From positions 1-8,791 of the forward strand of contig CALGFI010000047.1 of the NCBI GenBank assembly GCA_937881155.1: 8,791 nucleotides of DNA, written 5' to 3'. Below the pieces are notes generated by a model that did not search any database, was not told the DNA's origin, and saw only the letters and a list, made by a program, of their open reading frames with translations. Of the stretch, positions 1 to 6,380 are shown one piece after another (the first letter of the stretch is position 1; every line of letters starts with the position of its first letter). The position numbers and the translations under genes are program-made. The stretch is from an uncultured bacterium. GTDB taxonomy: Bacteria > Actinomycetota > UBA4738 > HRBIN12.

Positions 1-553
1 GGGGCACGCTCTGTTGTTCTCGCTCGTTCTGCGGCCGCCGCTCGAGCCGGATTCGATCGGCACCATCTCGTTGCTGGCGGGCACCGCCTTGACCACGGCG
101 TGTCGCGACGTCGCTGCGGCGGACGCCACGTGCAAGTGGCCGAACGACGTTCTGGTGAACGGTGGCAAGGCCGGGGGAATCCTGGCCGAGGCACGCGTTG
201 CGGTATCGAGCGTCGAATTCATCGTTGTCGGGATCGGCGTCAATCTCGGGTCGCCGCCGAGCGACGTTCCGAACGCCGCAGCCGTCGACGCCGACGACGA
301 GATGCTGTTGACGGCGTTCCTCCACGGGTTCGCCCGCGGATACCGGCCGTCGAACGAGTCGTTCGGGCACGACGTGGTCGCGTCGTACCGGGGCGTTTGC
401 TCGACGCTCGGCACCCGGATCCGCGCGCGGACGACCGGTGGGAAGGTAGTTGAAGGCGAAGCCGTCGACGTCGACGAGACCGGCGCGCTCGTCGTCCGCG
501 TCGGCGAAGCGGTCGAGCGCGTTCGGTTCGGTGAGGTCGAGCACCTGCAGTAA
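1..553 (+). CDS. birA: Biotin--[acetyl-CoA-carboxylase] ligase, C-terminal part (5' end outside window)
   Basis: This enzyme activates biotin as biotinyl-AMP and transfers it to the biotin-carrier lysine of acyl-CoA carboxylases in the cytoplasm. The reading frame is open from the first bases of the window, so the protein starts upstream; the in-frame TTG at 14 is not a start. Visible family marks are the KWPNDV motif, followed by the GGKAGGIL stretch whose lysine (codon 167-169) matches the adenylate-contacting lysine of E. coli BirA, then the VGIGVNLG strand. The end is the small SH3-like C-terminal domain (LGTRIRAR through VRFGEVEHLQ). The N-terminal part, including the biotin-binding loop and any DNA-binding domain, is out of view, so whether it also acts as a repressor cannot be told. 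It ends 11 nt before the PH-domain gene and probably shares a transcript with it. Confidence 0.95.
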   Translation, partial: GHALLFSLVLRPPLEPDSIGTISLLAGTALTTACRDVAAADATCKWPNDVLVNGGKAGGILAEARVAVSSVEFIVVGIGVNLGSPPSDVPNAAAVDADDEMLLTAFLHGFARGYRPSNESFGHDVVASYRGVCSTLGTRIRARTTGGKVVEGEAVDVDETGALVVRVGEAVERVRFGEVEHLQ

Positions 554-564
554 GCTCCCGCCCG

Positions 565-1203
565 ATGGCGTTCCCGCGACGGCTGCTCATCGAAGGCGAA
601 GAGCTCGTGCTCGATCTTCGTCCGCATTGGATCGCGCTCGTCGCTCCGATCTCCGTGACGGTGCTCGTCGTCGTGGGGTGGATCCTCGCGCTGATCTACG
701 CGCCCGACGACGGCTCCGCCAGGACCGCGGTGCTGTGGATCGCGCTCGCCGCCGGCGTGCTGATCCTGCTGTGGTATCCCGTGCGCGCGTTCGTCGCCTG
801 GGTGACGTCGACCTTCGCCGTCACGAGCGACCGAGTGATCCATCGAGAGGGCTTCATCGCCAAGCGGACGATGGAGATCCCGCTCGAGGCCATCAACGAC
901 GTTCGGTTCCAGCAGTCGGTGTTCGAACGGATGGTCGGGGCGGGCGACCTGGTGATCCAGTCCGCGAGCGAGTTCGGCCGGAACGTGTTCGCGAACATCC
1001 GCCATCCCGAAAGCGTGCAACGGACGATCTACGAGCAGGGAGAGCGCAACAAGGAACGGATGTACCAGTCCAATGCATCCCGCCCATCACCGGCCGCGCC
1101 GTCGGTGACGACCGAGCTCGAGCGCCTGGCCGGGCTGCGCGATCGCGGCGTTCTCACCGAGGCAGAGTTCCAGAACCAGAAGAAGAAGATCCTCGGCGAC
1201 TGA
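565..1203 (+). CDS. Membrane protein with bacterial PH domain (YdbS/bPH2 type) and C-terminal SHOCT domain
   Basis: A 212-residue membrane protein of unknown biochemical role. Two hydrophobic helices lie at about residues 22-46 and 54-79. A bacterial PH-like domain follows at about 80-160, recognised by the pattern TFAVTSDRVIHREG, the IPLEAINDVRFQQS strand-turn and the GDLVIQSAS strand, which are typical of the bPH2/YdbS family. A basic, proline-containing linker leads to a SHOCT motif at about 183-211 (LERLAGLRDRGVLTEAEFQ ending in KKKILGD), a short helical module found at the C-terminus of many oligomerising bacterial membrane proteins. The ATG at 565 is chosen because it starts just after the ligase stop and gives a short cytoplasmic N-terminus ahead of helix 1; no strong Shine-Dalgarno is seen, which fits translational coupling to the ligase gene. 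The function is unknown. Confidence 0.9.
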   Translation: MAFPRRLLIEGEELVLDLRPHWIALVAPISVTVLVVVGWILALIYAPDDGSARTAVLWIALAAGVLILLWYPVRAFVAWVTSTFAVTSDRVIHREGFIAKRTMEIPLEAINDVRFQQSVFERMVGAGDLVIQSASEFGRNVFANIRHPESVQRTIYEQGERNKERMYQSNASRPSPAAPSVTTELERLAGLRDRGVLTEAEFQNQKKKILGD

Positions 1204-1205
1204 CC

Positions 1206-1242
1206 GCGATCGGCGTGGTCTGACGGTTGGCCGCACGATCGC
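1206..1242 (+). terminator. Hairpin just after the PH-domain gene, possible terminator
   Basis: Arms GCGATCG (1206-1212) and CGATCGC (1236-1242) pair perfectly. After a small internal loop the stem continues with 1215-1220 against 1229-1234, including two G-U pairs and an 8-nt loop. It begins 3 nt after the stop codon. No T-run follows, so intrinsic termination is uncertain, but its place between two unrelated gene groups fits a transcript boundary. Confidence 0.35.
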
Positions 1243-1264
1243 GAGCGATGGGAGAATCGAGGAC

Positions 1265-2434
1265 GTGGAGCCGCGCGTCGCGGTCGTGGGGATCGGTCAC
1301 GCGGGGTTCGCCCCCATCACGGCCGGTGTCTCGTACAAGGAGCTGATGTTCGAGGCGGCGCAGCGCGCCTACTTCGACGCCGGCGTCGATCCGAGAACGG
1401 GCGTCGACTCGTTCGTGTGCTGTTCGGAGGACTTCCTCGAGGGAACGTCCATCTTCGACGAGTACGTGCCGGATCAACTCGGCGCCGTGCAACGGCCGGT
1501 GCAGACGGTCGCCGGCGACGGACTGTTCGGGTTCGTGACGGCGCTCATGCTGATCCGTTCGGGGATCGCGTCCGTCGTTGCGGTCGAGGCGCACAGCAAG
1601 GTTTCGGACGTTCGCTCGCTCGGAGCCATCGAGGCGTTCGCCCTCGACCCGGTTCTGAACCGGCCGCTCGGCATCTCGACGCTGAACGTCGCGGGTCTCG
1701 AGATGAACGCGTTCCTCGAACGCACCGGGCTCTCGGAGGAGCACTGCGCGATGGTCGCCTCGAAGAACCGTACGAACGCGCTCGACAACCCGCGTGCGGC
1801 GTATCCGGCGCATCTCTCCGTCGAGGACGTCGACGACTCGACACCGGTCTCATGGCCGCTTCGGGACCTCGAGGTGGCGCGGCGTGCCGACGGCTGCGTC
1901 GTGATGGTCCTGGCATCCGAGGAACGCGCGCGACAGCTGACGGAGGCGCCGGTGTGGATCCTCGGCGCGGGGTGGGCGTCGTCGAGCCCGTCGCTCGAGA
2001 GCCGGTTGTGGGGACACGCCGAGTCCACGACGCGCGCGGCGGAGATGGCCTACCGGCTCGCGGACGTCGGAGATCCCGCCGAGGAGATCGATCTCGCTGA
2101 GGTCGACGACGTCTATGCGTTCCGCGAGCTCGAGCACCTCGAGGCGCTCGGAATCGCAACCGGGCCCGAGCTCGCCTCGCTGCTCGAGGCCGGCGACCTC
2201 GACATCGGCGGCGAGATGTCCGTGAACGCGTCCGGAGGCTCCATCGGTCAGGGGAACCTGTTCGAGGCGAACGGGCTCGTCCGCGTGCTGGAGTGCGTGG
2301 AGCAGCTGCGCGGCGAAGCGGGCGAACGGCAGGTCGACGAGGCGTATGTCGCCGTTGCGCAATCGGCTCGTCAGGTGCCGAGCACGTCGTCGGCCGTGGT
2401 GATCCTGGCGAACGACGCGGGGGCCGGGGGGTAG
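1265..2434 (+). CDS. Thiolase-fold protein (SCP-x/lipid-transfer type) lacking the thiolase catalytic residues
   Basis: A 389-residue thiolase-superfamily protein of the SCP-x subgroup that works with DUF35 partners. The N-terminal VAVVGIGHAGF strand, the D-A-G-V turn and the late NASGG loop define the fold. All three hallmark residues of thiolases are replaced. The nucleophile position (usual C-x-S-G) reads VAGDG, with Ala83 in place of Cys. The GHP loop reads GQGNLFEANG, with Asn331 in place of His. No CxG motif precedes the last strand. The usual oxyanion-hole His region reads EVDDVYAF (Asp281). It should not act as an acetyl-CoA acetyltransferase; a CoA-ester aldolase or structural subunit role, as for Ltp2, is inference. 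The GTG at 1265 has a GGGAG Shine-Dalgarno at 1250-1254 and places the first beta strand at the N-terminus. It is the first gene of the five-gene operon and is paralogous to the domain starting at 2852. Confidence 0.88.
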   Translation: MEPRVAVVGIGHAGFAPITAGVSYKELMFEAAQRAYFDAGVDPRTGVDSFVCCSEDFLEGTSIFDEYVPDQLGAVQRPVQTVAGDGLFGFVTALMLIRSGIASVVAVEAHSKVSDVRSLGAIEAFALDPVLNRPLGISTLNVAGLEMNAFLERTGLSEEHCAMVASKNRTNALDNPRAAYPAHLSVEDVDDSTPVSWPLRDLEVARRADGCVVMVLASEERARQLTEAPVWILGAGWASSSPSLESRLWGHAESTTRAAEMAYRLADVGDPAEEIDLAEVDDVYAFRELEHLEALGIATGPELASLLEAGDLDIGGEMSVNASGGSIGQGNLFEANGLVRVLECVEQLRGEAGERQVDEAYVAVAQSARQVPSTSSAVVILANDAGAGG

Positions 2435-2489
2435 CACAGTGAGCGAAGCGAACGTTGTGCGAACCCCCGGAAATGACGGGGGCCGGGGG
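2418..2489 (+). promoter_or_regulatory. Structured leader with direct repeat and competing hairpins ahead of the VOC gene
   Basis: The 13-mer CGGGGGCCGGGGG occurs exactly at 2418-2430 and 2477-2489. Between the copies, arms CCGGGGG (2424-2430) and CCCCCGG (2464-2470) pair perfectly. After a GTA/GAA internal loop (one possible T-A pair flanked by G-A mismatches) the stem continues GCACA (2434-2438) with TGTGC (2456-2460), closing a 17-nt loop. The same 3' arm can pair instead with 2483-2489, which directly precedes the ATG at 2490, or, as a 6-bp hairpin, 2464-2469 with 2477-2482. The two folds exclude each other, and one of them covers the ribosome-binding G-run. The stop codon of the previous gene lies inside the first stem. 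It could be a translational switch, a processing or stabiliser hairpin, or one copy of a dispersed palindromic repeat; the sequence alone does not decide. Confidence 0.55.
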
Positions 2490-2852
2490 ATGAAGGTCGC
2501 GGGCGTCGATCACGTGTGGTTCTGGGTGAGCGACATGGACCGCGCGGTCGAGTTCTACGCGGACAAGCTCGGGCTGTCGGTGCTCCGCCGGGGGGATCGG
2601 TGGACCGAGCTCGACGGCGGCACGGTGCGCCTCGGACTGCACGGCCATGTCGATGGTCACGCGGCCGATCACGGTGGCACCGCTGTGTTCCTCGTCCACG
2701 ACCTGGATGCGGCGAAGGCGGCGCTCGAGGAACGCGGCGTCGAGTTCGACGAGCACATGGGCGAGGTGTCGGGCTACGCCCGGTACGCGTCGTTCGGCGA
2801 TCCGGACGGCAACTCGATGCAGATCATCGAGTACGTGTCGGAGCACGGCTGA
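2490..2852 (+). CDS. VOC-fold (glyoxalase/bleomycin-resistance/dioxygenase superfamily) protein
   Basis: A 120-residue single-domain protein of the vicinal oxygen chelate superfamily with two beta-alpha-beta-beta-beta repeats. The first repeat has VDHVWFWVSDMDRAVEFYAD and the LGL turn, a classic VOC start. The second has VFLVHDLDAAKAALEERG and ends with the FGDPDGNSMQIIEY strand. Likely metal ligands are His8 and Glu114, with His51 as a candidate third; the usual His opening the second repeat is not apparent, so activity may differ from textbook glyoxalases. The ATG at 2490 is preferred: it follows a G-rich Shine-Dalgarno (2478-2489) and puts the first beta strand at residue 3. An in-frame GTG at 2439 would add 17 residues, but it lies in a hairpin loop and adds nothing recognisable. 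Its stop overlaps the next start by one base (TGATG, 2850-2854). In this operon a CoA-ester epimerase, lyase or ring-modifying role is possible but unproven. Confidence 0.88.
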   Translation: MKVAGVDHVWFWVSDMDRAVEFYADKLGLSVLRRGDRWTELDGGTVRLGLHGHVDGHAADHGGTAVFLVHDLDAAKAALEERGVEFDEHMGEVSGYARYASFGDPDGNSMQIIEYVSEHG

Positions 2853-4597
2853 TGGCGCGTCGCGTCGCGGTGGTCGGCGCCGGCATGACGAAGTTCGTTC
2901 GGCGCGCACAGGAGACCGGGAAGGAGCTCGCGTGGGAGGCATCGCGCGCCGCGCTCGACTCGTGCGAGCTGACCCTCGATGACGTCGACGCGGTGTGTCT
3001 GACGAGCGCGCCGGACGCGTTCGATGGTGTGCACATGAAGGGGGAGTACCTGTCCGACGGCGCGGGCGCGTTCGGCAAGCCGTTCATCCGTACGTACGTC
3101 GGCGGCGGCAGCGGCGTGTTCACCGCGATCCAGGCGTGGTACACGGTCGCGAGTGGCATGGCGGACGTCGTGCTCGCCGTCGCCGAGGAGAAGATGTCCT
3201 CCACGCAGCCGCACCCGCAGGGCGCGTTCCTCACGATCTTCGACAACGTCTTGGAGCGGCCGCTCGGTCCGAACCTGCTGTGGATCTTCGCGCTCGAGAT
3301 GAACCGGTACATGAGCGTGTACGACCTCGACAAGCGCGACATCGCACAGATCGCGGTCAAGAACAAGCGAAACGCGGCCGGACACCCCGCCGCGCTGCTC
3401 GGACAGAGCGACATCACGGTGGAGGACGTGCTCGGGTCCGAGACGCTCGCGTGGCCGGTGCAGCGGCTCGACGTGTCACCGATCAGCGACGGAGCGGTCG
3501 CGGTCGTCGTGGCGAGCGAGGAGGCAGCGCGCAGGATCACGGATCGACCGGTGTGGATCGATGGCGTCGGTTGGAACCTCGACACGACGTACTGGACGAA
3601 CCGCGATCTGGTGTTCCCCGAGTACGTTGCCAACGCCGCTCGCATGGCCTACGACATGGCGGGCGTGACCGAACCGCGCAAGCAGATCCACATCGCCGAG
3701 CCGTACGACCCGTTCGACTACAAGGAGCTGCATCATCTCGAGGGGCTGTTGCTGTTCGAACCGGGCAAGGCGCCCGAGGCAGCGCGCGACGGCGTGCTGA
3801 ATCGCGACGGCGACCTGCCGAGCTGCCCGTCCGGCGGTCTGCTCGGGGTGGGGAACCCGATCGCCGCGGCGGGTCTGATGAAGATCGCCGAGCTGTACTG
3901 GCAGCTGCGGGGCGACGCGGGCGAGCGGCAGGTTCCCGGAACCCCCGAGCGCGGTGTCGCCCAGGCGTGGGGCGACCTGATGCAGGTGGGAACGGTGGTC
4001 GTCATGGGACGTGACGGCGTATCGCGATCGTCCGGCTCGTCACCGCCGGCGACCTCCGATACGGTCGCCGCGACGTCGCTTCCGGTCGTCCAGACACCGC
4101 CGTACGCCACCGCGGGACATCCCCTGTCCGACGCGCAGTTCCGCGGGGCCGTTGGCGCGGTGGATCACGCCGTGGACGCCCGGTACGAGTGGGACGCCGG
4201 CGTTGCCGTCGGCCGGTTCCTCGATGGTCTCGCGGAGGGGCGGATCCTGGGCCGCGAGTGTCGCGGGTGCGGCCGCGTCCTCGTCCCGCCCCGCATGTTC
4301 TGCGAACGGTGCTTCCGGGCGACCGACTCATGGGTCGACGTTCGGCACTCGGGCAGCGTGGAGACCTTCTCGATCTGCCACGTCGCGTGGGACATGACCC
4401 CGCTCGACGAGCCGCAGCTTCCGGCGGTGATCTCGATCGACGGCTCGGACGGCGGTTTCCTCCATGTCCTCGGCGAGGTCGCGCCCGACGACGTTCGCGT
4501 GGGGATGGCCGTCGAGGCGGTATGGAAGCCCGAGGTCGAACGCACCGGCTCGATCCTGGACATCGCCTACTTCCGCCCACGGGCGACGGGGGACTGA
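2852..4597 (+). CDS. Thiolase-fold protein fused to a C-terminal DUF35 (zinc ribbon/OB-fold) domain
   Basis: A 581-residue two-domain protein. Residues 1 to about 387 are an SCP-x-type thiolase fold paralogous to the gene at 1265. A Ser/Pro/Thr-rich linker spans about 388-420. A DUF35 domain follows, with helices, a zinc ribbon (Cys470, Cys473, Cys484, Cys487; CxxC-x10-CxxC) and an OB fold ending ERTGSILDIAYFRP. As in the first paralogue the thiolase residues are gone: the nucleophile loop is YVGGGSG (Gly85 for Cys), the GHP loop is GVGNPIAAAG (Asn335 for His), and no CxG motif is present. Tyr285 (AEPYDPFDY) stands where thiolases have the oxyanion-hole residue; Ltp2 aldolase also has tyrosines replacing such histidines. 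The start at 2852 overlaps the VOC stop by one base and gives the expected first strand VAVVGAGMTKF. A CoA-ester aldolase or lyase with built-in DUF35 subunit is inferred; thioester synthesis like BbsAB or archaeal thiolases is less likely without the cysteines. Confidence 0.9.
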   Translation: MARRVAVVGAGMTKFVRRAQETGKELAWEASRAALDSCELTLDDVDAVCLTSAPDAFDGVHMKGEYLSDGAGAFGKPFIRTYVGGGSGVFTAIQAWYTVASGMADVVLAVAEEKMSSTQPHPQGAFLTIFDNVLERPLGPNLLWIFALEMNRYMSVYDLDKRDIAQIAVKNKRNAAGHPAALLGQSDITVEDVLGSETLAWPVQRLDVSPISDGAVAVVVASEEAARRITDRPVWIDGVGWNLDTTYWTNRDLVFPEYVANAARMAYDMAGVTEPRKQIHIAEPYDPFDYKELHHLEGLLLFEPGKAPEAARDGVLNRDGDLPSCPSGGLLGVGNPIAAAGLMKIAELYWQLRGDAGERQVPGTPERGVAQAWGDLMQVGTVVVMGRDGVSRSSGSSPPATSDTVAATSLPVVQTPPYATAGHPLSDAQFRGAVGAVDHAVDARYEWDAGVAVGRFLDGLAEGRILGRECRGCGRVLVPPRMFCERCFRATDSWVDVRHSGSVETFSICHVAWDMTPLDEPQLPAVISIDGSDGGFLHVLGEVAPDDVRVGMAVEAVWKPEVERTGSILDIAYFRPRATGD

Positions 4598-4601
4598 CAC
4601 C

Positions 4602-5072
4602 GTGCTGGAGAAGCTCGAGCGGCCGGACGAGGTTCGGCGGTGGAAGGGCCGGATCCCGGTCTCGCACCGCTACACCCCTGGGGTTGCCGGAGACGTCTTC
4701 TTTACGGCGCTCCGGGATCGCGGCGTGCTCCTCGGCTCGCGGTGCGACTCGTGCGACTACACCTACGTGCCGGCACGGCTGTTCTGCGAGCGGTGCTTCG
4801 CGGAGCTTTCAGCCGACGCGGAGGTCGGCCCGGGAGGCCGGCTGGTGTCGTTCACGATCTCCTACACCGGCCTCGAAGGGGAGCCCCTTGAGCAGCCGGT
4901 CGCGATCGGCCTCGTTCGGCCCGATGGAGCCGACGCCGCGATCGTCCATCGCATCGTCGAAACGGGGGACGAGCCGCTCGAGATCGGTCAACGCATGGAG
5001 GTCGTGGTGAAGCCCGATGAAGAACGAACGGGCTCGATCCACGACATCGACGGGTTCCGGCCTACCGGCTAG
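4602..5072 (+). CDS. Free-standing DUF35 protein (Zn-ribbon plus OB-fold thiolase partner)
   Basis: A 156-residue protein made of an N-terminal helical hairpin, a rubredoxin-like zinc ribbon and an OB fold. The zinc ligands are Cys48, Cys51, Cys62 and Cys65 (CDSCDY, LFCERCF; CxxC-x10-CxxC). The end, PDEERTGSIHDIDGFRP, matches the end of the DUF35 domain fused to the preceding protein, so the two are paralogues. DUF35 proteins are known to sit at the edge of thiolase-fold dimers, bridging them to partner enzymes or contributing to the CoA channel (archaeal thiolase-HMG-CoA synthase complex, ChsH2 with Ltp2, BbsA with BbsB). Since the second thiolase carries its own DUF35, this one is the natural partner of the first, DUF35-less thiolase at 1265; that pairing is inference. 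The GTG at 4602 has a GGGGG Shine-Dalgarno (4588-4592) and begins 4 nt after the upstream stop. Confidence 0.9.
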   Translation: MLEKLERPDEVRRWKGRIPVSHRYTPGVAGDVFFTALRDRGVLLGSRCDSCDYTYVPARLFCERCFAELSADAEVGPGGRLVSFTISYTGLEGEPLEQPVAIGLVRPDGADAAIVHRIVETGDEPLEIGQRMEVVVKPDEERTGSIHDIDGFRPTG

Positions 5073-5082
5073 AGGTTCATCC

Positions 5083-6240
5083 GTGGACTTCGATCTCACC
5101 GACGAACAGCGAAGCTTCCAGACGCTCGTTCGCGAGTTCGCCGAGGAGGTCGTGGCGCCGGCCGCGGCCGGCTACGACGAGCGCGAGGAGTTCCCGCTCG
5201 AGGTCGTGAAGCGCATGGGCGAGCTCGGCCTGTTCGGCATCCCGTTCCCCGAGGAGTACGGCGGCCAGGGCGGCGACCTGGTGACGTTCTGCCTGTGTCT
5301 CGAGGAGATCGCCCGGTGGGACTCGTCGGTAGCGATCACGCTCGAGGCCGCGGTCGGCCTGGCGGCGAACCCGATCTACCGGTTCGGGACCGAGGAGCAG
5401 AAGCGACGGTGGCTCGAGCCGATGGCGCGCGGCGAGGCGCTCGGCGCGTTCGCCCTGACCGAGCCCGGCGGCGGATCCGACGCCCGCGCCATCAGAACGA
5501 CGGCTCGACTCGACGGCGACGAGTGGGTGATCGACGGAACGAAGGCGTTCATCACGAATTCGGGAACGCCGATCACGTCGGCCATCCTGGTCGCGGCTGT
5601 GGACGCCGGGATCGGCGAGGGTGCCGTCACCACGATCGTCGTACCGAGCGGAACGCCCGGGCTCACGGTCGGTGCCGCATACCGCAAGATCGGTTGGCGC
5701 GCCAGCGATACGCACGAGGTGTCGTTCGACCGCTGCCGCGTCTCCGCCGATCACCTGCTCGGCGAACGCGGACGTGGATACGCGCAGTTCCTCGAGGCGC
5801 TCGCGGACGGGCGCGTCGCGATCGGCGCGCTCTCCGTCGGTCTGGCGCGCGGATGCCTCGAGGAGAGCGTGAAGTACGCGAGCCAGCGCCAGGCGTTCGG
5901 CAAGCCGATCGGGGCGTTCGAGGCGCTCCAGTTCAAGATCGCCGACATGAAGGTGGCCGTCGAGACCGCTCGGCTGGCCGTGTTGAACGCGGCGTGGCGG
6001 CGCGATCGGGGGAAGCCCTTCGCGACGGAGGCGTCGGTCGCCAAGCTCTACGCGAGCGAGGTGGCGACCACGTGCGCCCGCGAGGCTGTGCAGGTCCACG
6101 GCGCCTACGGCTACGTCGAGGAGTTCCCCGTCGCGCGCTTCTACCGCGACGCCAAGGTGTTGGAGATCGGCGAGGGGACCAACGAGATCCAGCGGCTGTT
6201 GATCGCGCGCGCATTGGGACTGCCGGGCACGGAGCTGTAG
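5083..6240 (+). CDS. Acyl-CoA dehydrogenase (FAD-dependent)
   Basis: A 385-residue cytoplasmic flavoprotein of full family length that introduces an alpha,beta double bond into an acyl-CoA, passing electrons to electron-transfer flavoprotein. The N-terminal helical domain starts FDLTDEQRSFQTLVREF. The first family signature is FALTEPGGGSDA at about residues 122-133, followed by the DGTKAFITNSG strand. The C-terminal helical domain has RQAFGKPIGAFEALQFKIADM and the segment VQVHGAYGYVEEFPV. The catalytic base is Glu364 in the GEGTNEIQR motif, the position used by short- and medium-chain enzymes. The GTG at 5083 has AGAGG at 5071-5075 and lies 10 nt after the DUF35 gene; starting upstream would overlap that gene and add non-family sequence. 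As last gene of the operon it probably oxidises the acyl-CoA made or used by the thiolase-fold/DUF35 proteins. Chain length and substrate cannot be inferred. Confidence 0.95.
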   Translation: MDFDLTDEQRSFQTLVREFAEEVVAPAAAGYDEREEFPLEVVKRMGELGLFGIPFPEEYGGQGGDLVTFCLCLEEIARWDSSVAITLEAAVGLAANPIYRFGTEEQKRRWLEPMARGEALGAFALTEPGGGSDARAIRTTARLDGDEWVIDGTKAFITNSGTPITSAILVAAVDAGIGEGAVTTIVVPSGTPGLTVGAAYRKIGWRASDTHEVSFDRCRVSADHLLGERGRGYAQFLEALADGRVAIGALSVGLARGCLEESVKYASQRQAFGKPIGAFEALQFKIADMKVAVETARLAVLNAAWRRDRGKPFATEASVAKLYASEVATTCAREAVQVHGAYGYVEEFPVARFYRDAKVLEIGEGTNEIQRLLIARALGLPGTEL

Positions 6241-6264
6241 CGCGCCGCGTGTGGTGCGGCGCGC
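6240..6264 (+). terminator. GC-rich hairpin right after the acyl-CoA dehydrogenase gene, probable terminator
   Basis: The arms 6240-6248 (GCGCGCCGC) and 6256-6264 (GCGGCGCGC) form a perfect 9-bp stem with a 7-nt loop, beginning at the last base of the stop codon. There is no T-run afterwards, as is common for putative actinobacterial terminators, so it may instead stabilise the 3' end of the operon transcript. Confidence 0.55.
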
Positions 6265-6276
6265 GAGGATCGGTTC

Positions 6277-6307
6277 TTGGCCGGCGACGATGCTTGCATC
6301 GGGCCAA
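6277..6307 (+). other. Second, two-part hairpin in the 140-nt gap before the M23 gene
   Basis: TTGGCC (6277-6282) pairs with GGCCAA (6302-6307), and CGATGC (6288-6293) pairs with GCATCG (6296-6301). The two stems stack directly on the 3' side and are separated by a 5-nt bulge on the 5' side. It lies 13 nt past the first hairpin. It could be a second terminator element or a structured operator. The rest of the 6241-6380 gap shows only the weak promoter-like sequence noted separately. Confidence 0.35.
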
Positions 6308-6338
6308 CGCGTGGGGCAGGCTCGAACGGCCGCGCGAG

Positions 6339-6368
6339 TTGACAACCCCGTTGCCGTCTCGGTAAGCA
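6339..6368 (+). promoter_or_regulatory. Weak promoter-like sequence ahead of the M23 gene
   Basis: A perfect -35-like TTGACA lies at 6339-6344. The best -10 candidate is TAAGCA at 6363-6368 (18-nt spacing), which lacks the conserved final T and would put the start of transcription almost at the start codon, giving a nearly leaderless mRNA. The position after two hairpins supports a promoter somewhere here, but the -10 match is poor. Confidence 0.25.
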
Positions 6369-6380
6369 GGGAACCCTTCC

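Noticed and set aside
2516..2851. Upstream in-frame extension of the thiolase-DUF35 gene
   Set aside because: It overlaps the whole VOC gene and gives arginine-rich sequence; the ATG at 2852 starts exactly at the conserved first beta strand.
1545..2942. Long minus-strand open frame opposite the first thiolase and VOC genes
   Set aside because: Its translation is arginine- and proline-rich low-complexity sequence without any family motif, as expected from the antisense of a GC-rich gene; the plus-strand frame has clear family motifs.
3690..4600. Possible frameshift or artificial joining at the thiolase-DUF35 junction
   Set aside because: The frame is continuous, the linker is Ser/Pro/Thr-rich as expected between domains, and both domains are complete with normal codon bias.
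5077..6345. 422-residue minus-strand open frame opposite the acyl-CoA dehydrogenase
   Set aside because: The plus strand encodes a full-length family member with all motifs; the antisense product has none.
6241..6380. c-di-AMP (ydaO-type) riboswitch, which often precedes cell-wall hydrolase genes in actinobacteria
   Set aside because: The conserved core segments are not seen, and the gap holds only two simple hairpins.
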